In this document: positions 1-5,655 of the stretch, one piece after another | How the letters are laid out: every line of letters starts with the position of its first letter | Position numbering within the stretch: position 1 is the stretch's first letter | Notes under the pieces: generated by a model | Told to the model about the DNA's origin: nothing | What the model saw: the letters and a program-made list of their open reading frames with translations, nothing else | Database searches by the model: none | Source: Acidobacteriota bacterium | GTDB taxonomy: Bacteria; Acidobacteriota; UBA6911; JACQSX01 | Direction of reading: 5' to 3' | NCBI GenBank assembly: GCA_016199665.1 | Contig: JACQGG010000184.1 | Location: 1 to 10,328 of the forward strand | DNA length: 10,328 nucleotides | Program-made: the position numbers and the translations under genes

Positions 1-33
1 ATCTCCCCCTCTCCCTATCTCTCCCTCTCCTTT
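1..33. repeat. Pyrimidine-rich simple sequence at the left edge
   Basis: The first 33 bases are almost only C and T, built from short CTCTCC/TCTCCC-like units; on the minus strand they read as GAGAGGGAGA-type purines. The tract begins where the minus-strand Nudix reading frame stops resembling its family. It may be a true microsatellite or an assembly artefact at a contig end; the sequence alone cannot separate these. Confidence 0.55.
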
Positions 34-137
34 TCCCGGACGGTTTCCGCGCCGTCTTCCCTGGTCAACCGGTCGACCTCCAGGTCCAGAATCTTCCCGG
101 CGCAAATTTTGCTGCTTTGAACGATTTTCAATTTCAT
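15..137 (-). pseudogene. Nudix hydrolase (ADP-ribose pyrophosphatase-like), N-terminal fragment only
   Basis: Reading the minus strand from the ATG at 137-135 gives a 40-residue frame that stops at a TAG at 17-15. Residues 1-35 contain AGKILDLEVDRLTREDG followed by AETVRE. This resembles the N-terminal strand region of NudF-type ADP-ribose pyrophosphatases, which hydrolyse ADP-ribose to AMP and ribose 5-phosphate. In that family a VVEHPGAVAV-like stretch and later the Nudix box follow; here low-complexity KERER and a stop follow instead. The catalytic Nudix box would lie beyond the window. The frame is therefore interrupted, or the edge sequence is wrong. The gene diverges from polA with 53 bases between start codons. 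No convincing ribosome binding site was seen. Identification rests on a short stretch, so it is tentative. Confidence 0.5.
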
Positions 138-190
138 GATTTCATGGTACCGGGAGCAAGAATACCAGTTCTCCGTTTACGTGTCAGGCG

Positions 191-2830
191 ATGAAGGAAC
201 GCGTTTTCCTGGTCGATGGAATGTCCAACATCTACCGGGCCTACTATGCGATTCGGGGCCTCTCCAACAAGAAAGGGTTCCCCACAAACGCCATTTACGG
301 CTTTACCACCATGCTCCGGAAATTGCTGCAGGACGAAAAGCCCGAGTACGTCGGGGTGGCAATCGACCTTCCGGGGAAGACGGTCCGGCACGAGCAGTAC
401 GAGCCCTATAAGGCAAAACGAAAGCCGATGCCGGAGGACCTGTCGGTGCAGATTCCCTTCATCTTAAAGGTGTGCGGCGCGCTGCGGATTCCGATTCTTT
501 CACACGAGAAATACGAAGCCGATGATGTGATTGGCACACTCGCGTGCCAGGTGGCCGCCGCGGGCCGCAGCGCTATCATCGTGACCCTCGACAAGGACAT
601 GATGCAATTAGTCAACGGCGACATCCAAGTCCTGGACAGCCGCGACTACAGTTATCTGGACCGCAGAAAAGTTGAAGAAAAAATGGGAGTGCCACCGGAA
701 AGGATTGTGGACCTCCTGGGGCTCTGCGGCGACAGCTCGGATAACATCCCGGGCGCTCCTGGAATCGGAGAGAAAGGAGCACAGCAGTTGATCCAGCAAT
801 ATGGCAGCATTGAGAACCTCCTGGACCACGCCCGGGAAGTTCCACGCAAGACATACCGCGAGAGTCTGCTCAACAACCGGGATCTCATCCTCACCAGCAA
901 GAGTCTGGTGACTATTCACACCGGTCTTCCCATTCCCCTGAACCTGGAAGAGTTGCGAATCAAGCCCCCGGACACAGACGCCGCGATGGAACTGTTTGCG
1001 GAACTGGAGTTCTCCGCTTTTCTGAAGGAATATGCTCCCCGCCCAACCCAGCAGAGGGTGGCGGGACTGGATTACGGATCCCCCGCTTCGACCAAAGAAC
1101 TGCAGACCATGCTGGAACGTGCGCGACAGCAGGGACAGGTTTCGCTTTCACTGATCTATGACACGGATAACTACTTCGATTCCAAACTGATGAGCCTTGG
1201 CATTTCGCTGGCGCCTTTGCAGGCGCGAGCTCTCGACGCCGCGCAGGTTCAGGCCTGGAGTGAACTGGTGCAGAGCCTGCTGGCTGATTCCGGCATCACC
1301 CGGGTCGTCCACGACCTGAAGCCTGCCCTGCGGGTCTGCGCCAACGAAAATTTTCGGCTGCCGCCCCCCTACTATGACACCATGCTGGCGGCGTACCTCC
1401 TGAACCCGAATCAGAGTAACTTCGGCATCGAAAAACTGGCCCTGGAGTACCTGCAGCATTCGGTCGCGGCATCAAAACCCGACGCCGCCGGGCTTCCGGC
1501 GCTGGGAGAACCGGCCCCAATTCAGGCCGCCTGCGAGGCTGCCGACGTGACCGGCCGGCTCTTTGCCCAACTGGCCGGACAACTGGGCGGACCGGGGCGG
1601 GAGCGGCTGCAGAAGCTTTATGACGAAATCGAATTGCCGCTGGTCGCCGTCCTCTCCGACATGGAACGGCAGGGAGTTCGAATTGACAGCGAACGGTTTC
1701 AGCGCATGTCGGCAGAGATGGAACACGAGATCGAAAGCCTCACTGCCAGGATCCATGAACTGGCGGGCCAGGAGTTCAACATCAACTCCCCCAAGCAACT
1801 GGGCGACATCCTGTTTGACAAGCTGAACATTCCCGCGCTCAAGAAGACGAAGAAATCCAAAAGTTACGCAACCGGGGTGGAAGTGCTGGAGCAGCTTTCC
1901 CAGGAATATGAAATACCTCGCCTGATCCTGGACTATCGGGCGCTGACCAAACTGAAGTCCACTTACCTGGACGTGCTGCCCCGTCTGGTGAACCCCAGAA
2001 CCGGCCGGATCCATACCCGTTACAATCAAATGGGGGCCGCCACCGGAAGACTTTCCAGCAGCAACCCGAATCTGCAGAACATACCCATCAAAGGCGACCT
2101 GGGAAAGAAGATTCGCCAAGGATTTATCGCGGCTCCGGGAAACCTGCTGGTGACGGCGGACTACTCTCAAATTGAGCTGCGCGTGATGGCGCACTTGTCT
2201 CAAGATCCGGTTTTGCTGGACGCGTTTCGCAAGGGCGAGGATATTCACCAGCGAACTGCCGCTGAAGTTTTCGGCTCCCGGGCCGCGGAGAATCCCGCCC
2301 ATTATCGGCGGCTGGCGAAGGTATTCAATTTTGGCATCATGTACGGCCTGAGCGCCTTCGGACTCTCCCGCGACCTGAAAATTCCGCGGGCTGAAGCGCA
2401 GCGGTTCATTGATGATTACTTCGCCCGCTACGCCGGCGTCAAGAAGTGGCTGGACGCCACTATCCAGTTTGCGCGATTGCACGGCTACGTGGAGACGATG
2501 TTTGGCAGGGTGCGCCAAATTCCCGACATCAACAACCGGAACTGGAATGTGGCAAGCTTTGCCGAGCGAACGGCGATCAACGCGCCCATCCAGGGATCGG
2601 CCGCCGACCTGATAAAGATTGCCATGATTCGCATTCACCGCCGGCTCCTACAGGACGGCTTCCGCTCCCGAACTATTCTTCAGGTACACGACGAACTGGT
2701 CCTGGAAGGCCCGGAGGCGGAAGCCGGCGACATTGCGTCCCTGGTGCGGCAAGAAATGGAGACGGTCTATCCGCTTGATGTTCCCCTCAAGGCAGACATT
2801 CGCAGCGGCCACGCCTGGTCAAAGGAATAA
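191..2830 (+). CDS. polA: DNA polymerase I
   Basis: An 879-residue family A DNA polymerase, close to the usual 870-930. It fills gaps left by excision repair and removes RNA primers in the cytoplasm. Residues 1 to about 290 are the 5'-3' exonuclease, with VDGMSNIYRAYYA at the N terminus, YEADDVIG, TLDKDMMQLV and GLCGDSSDNIPG. The middle part (about 310-470) is the 3'-5' exonuclease fold, but proofreading residues are missing: A379 stands where E. coli has Asp424, A446 and A450 stand where the Tyr497 and Asp501 motif should be, and no DxE pair is visible near 321-327. The polymerase domain is intact: motif A with D657 (ADYSQIE), the O-helix with K710 and F714 (KVFNFGIMYG), and motif C with H833-D834-E835 (QVHDEL). 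The Phe at 714 is the residue that normally disfavours dideoxynucleotides. The start was chosen because MKERVFLVDG matches the family N terminus; only a weak AGG precedes it. Confidence 0.98.
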   Translation: MKERVFLVDGMSNIYRAYYAIRGLSNKKGFPTNAIYGFTTMLRKLLQDEKPEYVGVAIDLPGKTVRHEQYEPYKAKRKPMPEDLSVQIPFILKVCGALRIPILSHEKYEADDVIGTLACQVAAAGRSAIIVTLDKDMMQLVNGDIQVLDSRDYSYLDRRKVEEKMGVPPERIVDLLGLCGDSSDNIPGAPGIGEKGAQQLIQQYGSIENLLDHAREVPRKTYRESLLNNRDLILTSKSLVTIHTGLPIPLNLEELRIKPPDTDAAMELFAELEFSAFLKEYAPRPTQQRVAGLDYGSPASTKELQTMLERARQQGQVSLSLIYDTDNYFDSKLMSLGISLAPLQARALDAAQVQAWSELVQSLLADSGITRVVHDLKPALRVCANENFRLPPPYYDTMLAAYLLNPNQSNFGIEKLALEYLQHSVAASKPDAAGLPALGEPAPIQAACEAADVTGRLFAQLAGQLGGPGRERLQKLYDEIELPLVAVLSDMERQGVRIDSERFQRMSAEMEHEIESLTARIHELAGQEFNINSPKQLGDILFDKLNIPALKKTKKSKSYATGVEVLEQLSQEYEIPRLILDYRALTKLKSTYLDVLPRLVNPRTGRIHTRYNQMGAATGRLSSSNPNLQNIPIKGDLGKKIRQGFIAAPGNLLVTADYSQIELRVMAHLSQDPVLLDAFRKGEDIHQRTAAEVFGSRAAENPAHYRRLAKVFNFGIMYGLSAFGLSRDLKIPRAEAQRFIDDYFARYAGVKKWLDATIQFARLHGYVETMFGRVRQIPDINNRNWNVASFAERTAINAPIQGSAADLIKIAMIRIHRRLLQDGFRSRTILQVHDELVLEGPEAEAGDIASLVRQEMETVYPLDVPLKADIRSGHAWSKE

Positions 2831-2887
2831 CCCGGGTCGGGACGTGACAAAATCCTACCGTGAGCCCGAGAAAATCGTTAAAATAGG

Positions 2888-2914
2888 GGAACTGTGCGAT
2901 TCATCCGCCGTAAG
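2888..2914 (+). promoter_or_regulatory. Candidate ECF-type promoter before the sigma gene
   Basis: GGAAC at 2888-2892, a typical -35 core of ECF sigma promoters, is followed 15-16 bases later by CCGTAAG (2908-2914), which could hold a -10 element. A transcript from here would begin near 2920 and lead into the ATG at 2960, fitting autoregulation of the operon. The -10 element is weak and GGAAC is short, so chance is a real alternative. Confidence 0.25.
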
Positions 2915-2959
2915 ACAGAATGGAATGGGTCTCTTGCAGCCACGGGCCGATCAAAGTGG

Positions 2960-3619
2960 ATGATTAACGAGCAGGCACTGCCAAGGCCATTGACCGGTCC
3001 CGCCTCCGTCGTTCTGGAAAGGCCCGCCCGGGTCGCAGATAATGATCTGGTTGCGGCGTTCCTGGCAGGCGATGCTGACGCCTTTCACCAGATCGTCAGC
3101 CGGTACAAAGATCCTATCACTAACTATGTCAACTCCATGATCAACGACTATGACATGGCGGTCGATGTGGCCCAGGAAACGTTTATCCGCGTTTACCAGA
3201 ACGCGGCACGTTACCAGCGAAAGTACCAGTTTTCCACCTGGATCTACCGGATCGCCACCAATCTCGCCATCGACGAGATTCGCAGTCGCAAGCGCCGCGG
3301 CAGATTTTTTTTCATGAACGCGTTCCCCAACTACCAGAAAGACGACGTGCGCCTGGAGATTTCCGATGGAAAACCGGGACACGACACGGCTTTGTACGAC
3401 AAGGAACTGCGGGACGCCCTGGCACAAGCCGTATCCTGCCTGCCGCAGAAGTACCGCACCGTGTTTCTGCTGAAAGAAGTGCAGGAACTCTCTTATCCGG
3501 AAATAGCCGGCGTCTTGAACACTTCGGAAGGTACTGTGAAATCACGGCTGCACCGCGCAAAAATGCTCCTGCGAGAACGGCTGGGCTCTTTGCTTCCCAG
3601 CGAAGCGAGCGCGACATGA
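2960..3619 (+). CDS. ECF-family RNA polymerase sigma factor (RpoE/SigW-like)
   Basis: A 219-residue sigma-70 family factor of the extracytoplasmic function class, which directs RNA polymerase to stress promoters. Region 2 spans about residues 30-112, with DVAQETFIRVYQ (69-80) and FSTWIYRIATNLAIDEIRSR (91-110), the core-binding and -10-recognition parts. Region 4 spans about 152-208, with LPQKYRTVFLLKEVQELSY and a helix-turn-helix ending SEGTVKSRLHRAKMLL. The segment between is the usual short linker. The ATG at 2960 is preferred because it gives about 29 residues before region 2; a GTG at 2894, preceded by AGGGGA at a short spacing, would add 22 basic residues and cannot be excluded. The stop overlaps the anti-sigma start as ATGA, so the two are probably translationally coupled. 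A run of eight T (3305-3312) encodes part of a Phe-Phe-Phe stretch in the linker. Confidence 0.93.
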   Translation: MINEQALPRPLTGPASVVLERPARVADNDLVAAFLAGDADAFHQIVSRYKDPITNYVNSMINDYDMAVDVAQETFIRVYQNAARYQRKYQFSTWIYRIATNLAIDEIRSRKRRGRFFFMNAFPNYQKDDVRLEISDGKPGHDTALYDKELRDALAQAVSCLPQKYRTVFLLKEVQELSYPEIAGVLNTSEGTVKSRLHRAKMLLRERLGSLLPSEASAT

Positions 3620-4152
3620 ACTGCAAGGAAGTGCAGCGCCGTCTGCAACCATTGCTGGATGGGGACCTTGACGCAGAGATATTGCGTCAGGTCCAGTCTC
3701 ATTTGAAACAGTGCCCGGAGTGCACAGCGCTCAAGCGGGATTTTGAATCCTTGGGCCGTCTGGCAAAGACCGAACTTCCGGCCAGGGCGCCCGAAGACTT
3801 CGAAGGCCGTTTGCGCATGCAACTGGATGCTGCAGGCCGACGCAGGCGATTCTGGACATTCCGCCCCCCCTCCCTGGCGTGGGGCGCGGCCGCGGCTCTG
3901 ATCCTGATTGTTTCGTCTGTTTTTTTCGCCAGCGATGGCAGCCATGAGCGGCAACCGGAGGTTCTGCCTTCCCTTCCCATTTCCGAAGCTCGAGTGTCGC
4001 CCGTCGTTCTGCCGGCGGATCCGGGGATGCCGCATATGCACATTATTGTCCCCGATGACCCGGATAACGTGCTGGTGCGAATCCCCTCCACGGTGAGAAT
4101 TACCCGGGCAGAGTTGAACCAGGATTTTTTCCTGAGTGAGGTCAGCCACTGA
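3616..4152 (+). CDS. Transmembrane zinc-finger anti-sigma factor
   Basis: A 178-residue protein with the layout of ZAS-type anti-sigma factors, which hold an ECF sigma factor inactive at the inner membrane. The N-terminal cytoplasmic domain has C3 and the zinc motif H29-x3-C33-x2-C36 (HLKQCPEC). A basic run RRRR (75-78) precedes one membrane segment at about 87-105 (LAWGAAAALILIVSSVFF), giving a cytoplasmic N terminus and a periplasmic tail of about 70 residues. That tail is proline-rich and carries MPHMH at 138-142. The gene starts inside the sigma stop codon (ATGA) and ends in TGATG, overlapping the next start, so all three genes are likely coupled. Release would be expected by proteolysis or by a periplasmic partner, as with RseA; the signal is unknown. 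The zinc motif, membrane segment and position beside the sigma gene make the role clear, although the tail has no recognised domain. Confidence 0.9.
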   Translation: MNCKEVQRRLQPLLDGDLDAEILRQVQSHLKQCPECTALKRDFESLGRLAKTELPARAPEDFEGRLRMQLDAAGRRRRFWTFRPPSLAWGAAAALILIVSSVFFASDGSHERQPEVLPSLPISEARVSPVVLPADPGMPHMHIIVPDDPDNVLVRIPSTVRITRAELNQDFFLSEVSH

Positions 4153-5534
4153 TGCGCTGGATCCGGACTCTGCTCCTGGCTTGCTGCACGATGACAATCA
4201 CCCAGGCCCAGTCCCTCCCGCCGGGCCCCGACTCCCGCCTGGTCGAACTGCTGCAGCAATCCATCGTTCGCGTGTGGTGGAGCCGTGACCTGATGAGCAG
4301 TGGCGAGTACTTCAGATTTGCACTCAATGGAGCTGTCATCGAAAACATCATGCCGCGTTTCCAGGCCACGTATGAAACCGATGCCTGGGTTTATGACGAT
4401 TCGGCGCATGTGGCAGCCTACCTGGGCCCTGCGGGCAGTTGGATGCACCGCGGACCGCTGCAGCTTCTGGTACAGACTGTCAACGGCGAATGCCTGCCGG
4501 CCCGGCTGGTGGGCATTGACGAGGCTGAAGGAGTGGCGGTGATCCAGGCTGAAGCCACTTCGCTGCGACCCATGCCGGCGCAGTGGAATATCCACTGGAA
4601 GCCCTACAGCCGTTTCTACGTCGCCTCGCTGGACAAGGGGCTGAACCTGATCGGCTGCCGGTTGCTCAATGCCCACAAACAGGCCGGGCTGGCGGAACAT
4701 ACATTGCACTTCAAGAAACTGCGGCGGGGTCGTCCGGGCAGCCTCGTTTTTACCCCGGAAGGCGAGTTTGCAGGTTTCTTGACGACGGTCCTGAAGGGAC
4801 CGGCAAGAATCCGCGATTCCGTGGACCTGATGCCGGCGGAGCAGGTTGCCGCCTCGGCGCAGCGGATCATTCGCGCCGGTACCAATATCCCAAGCGGCTG
4901 GCTGGGACTCTACCTGAAGGACCCGCCCTCTCCCCTGCCACCCGGGGCCGCGGCCGGCGTCATCGTTCGGCGAGTTGTCTCCGGAGGACCGGGTGAAAAA
5001 GCGGGCATCATGGAGAACGACGTTATTTTGAAAGTCAATGACATCGCTGCTCAAAGCGTGTCACACGTAGTGCGACTGATTCAGAGATCCCCGCTCGCGT
5101 CGGCACTGCGACTGGAGATCTCGCGCGGGGACCGGACCCTCCTGCTCAAGCCGACTGTGGGAATGCGAGAAAACGCGGAAAAGCAGCCGACCTATGTCGT
5201 GGAACAAAATGAGAAAAGAACATTTCGTGTCAGGCGGGCCGATCCTCTTGGGATGATGAAGAGCCGCAACGCTATTTTTCTGGGAATCTACACCAGCGAT
5301 CAGGCCGGCTCCCCGGACAGTCGCGGCTTGCTGATCACCGACATTGTCGACAATACTCCGGCAGCGCAGGCTGGCTTGAAAAAGGGGGATGTCATACTGC
5401 AAGTCAACGACATGACGGTTCAGAACATAGACCAGTACGTGGCCGCACTGATGAAGAATTTGGCCGCTCCCAGGATAACTTTCCGCTTCCGGCGCGACCA
5501 AAATGAAATCCTGAAGACCCTCTCGCTGAGATAG
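4152..5534 (+). CDS. Exported HtrA/DegP-like protein with two PDZ domains, apparently non-catalytic
   Basis: A 460-residue protein with the HtrA order: export signal, trypsin-like domain, PDZ, PDZ. Residues 1-19 look like a type I signal peptide (basic start, LLLACC core, T-Q-A before cleavage), so the protein should act in the periplasm. The protease-like domain (about 28-245) keeps a His-like site at H86 in DDSAHVAAYL, but the Asp position reads G127 (EAEGVAVIQ) and the GNSGGP serine loop reads GRPGSLVF, with P195 where the nucleophile should be. PDZ1 (about 250-337) contains GVIVRRVVSGGPGEKAG and NDVILKVND; PDZ2 (about 373-458) contains GLLITDIVDNTPAAQAGLKK and GDVILQVND. Active HtrA proteins are of similar length. 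The start overlaps the anti-sigma stop by one base (TGATG). Inference: a binding or sensing partner of the anti-sigma factor, or a chaperone, rather than a protease. A diverged but active protease is unlikely without the serine. Confidence 0.9.
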   Translation: MRWIRTLLLACCTMTITQAQSLPPGPDSRLVELLQQSIVRVWWSRDLMSSGEYFRFALNGAVIENIMPRFQATYETDAWVYDDSAHVAAYLGPAGSWMHRGPLQLLVQTVNGECLPARLVGIDEAEGVAVIQAEATSLRPMPAQWNIHWKPYSRFYVASLDKGLNLIGCRLLNAHKQAGLAEHTLHFKKLRRGRPGSLVFTPEGEFAGFLTTVLKGPARIRDSVDLMPAEQVAASAQRIIRAGTNIPSGWLGLYLKDPPSPLPPGAAAGVIVRRVVSGGPGEKAGIMENDVILKVNDIAAQSVSHVVRLIQRSPLASALRLEISRGDRTLLLKPTVGMRENAEKQPTYVVEQNEKRTFRVRRADPLGMMKSRNAIFLGIYTSDQAGSPDSRGLLITDIVDNTPAAQAGLKKGDVILQVNDMTVQNIDQYVAALMKNLAAPRITFRFRRDQNEILKTLSLR

Positions 5535-5563
5535 GCCGCCCACTTCCCCGGCCCCCTCAACCC

Positions 5564-5583
5564 GGCAATTTACTGCCCTTTTT
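5564..5583 (+). terminator. Weak terminator-like hairpin after the HtrA-like gene
   Basis: GGCA (5564-5567) pairs with TGCC (5574-5577) across a six-base loop and is followed by CTTTTT (5578-5583). The position, 30 bases after the stop codon and before an independent housekeeping gene, suits a terminator. The stem has only four pairs, so efficiency would be poor and the match could be accidental. Confidence 0.3.
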
Positions 5584-5616
5584 CACAAAACGATCCGCGT
5601 CTCCGCCTCGCCGTAT

Positions 5617-5637
5617 TACAATTAAGAGTTCGACTCT
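5617..5637 (+). promoter_or_regulatory. Candidate -10 box and inverted repeat upstream of uvrA
   Basis: TACAAT at 5617-5622 matches the sigma-70 -10 consensus at five of six bases. No good -35 lies 16-18 bases upstream; TTCACA at 5582-5587 is too far. Just downstream is the exact inverted repeat AGAGT-TCG-ACTCT (5625-5637), covering the expected transcription start, where a repressor could bind. It does not match the LexA boxes I know, so SOS control is not shown. No Shine-Dalgarno sequence precedes the uvrA ATG. Confidence 0.35.
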
Positions 5638-5655
5638 CAGCTCTGGTTTTGTCTT

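Noticed and set aside
1472..2638. Open minus-strand frame of 388 codons inside polA
   Set aside because: It lies wholly antisense to the conserved polymerase domain, its protein has no recognisable motif, and long antisense frames are common in GC-rich genes.
2831..2841. CCCG-GGT-CGGG as a terminator after polA
   Set aside because: Only a four-pair stem with a three-base loop and no T run behind it.
2894..2959. GTG start for the sigma factor giving 22 more residues
   Set aside because: AGGGGA lies only a few bases upstream, so it is possible, but the extra residues do not look like an ECF N terminus and overlap a promoter candidate. Kept only as an alternative.
4173..4184. LLAC lipobox in the HtrA-like signal peptide
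   Set aside because: The hydrophobic core before the Cys would be too short for a lipoprotein signal, and a better type I site lies after Ala19.
3699..5054. Open minus-strand frame of 451 codons opposite the anti-sigma and HtrA-like genes
   Set aside because: The plus-strand proteins have clear domains; the antisense product is Arg/Gln/Gly-rich without motifs, so it is a composition shadow.
5584..5655. A known LexA (SOS) box upstream of uvrA
   Set aside because: No match to GAAC-N4-GTTC, GTTC-N7-GTTC or CTGT-N8-ACAG; only the unrelated inverted repeat at 5625-5637 is present.
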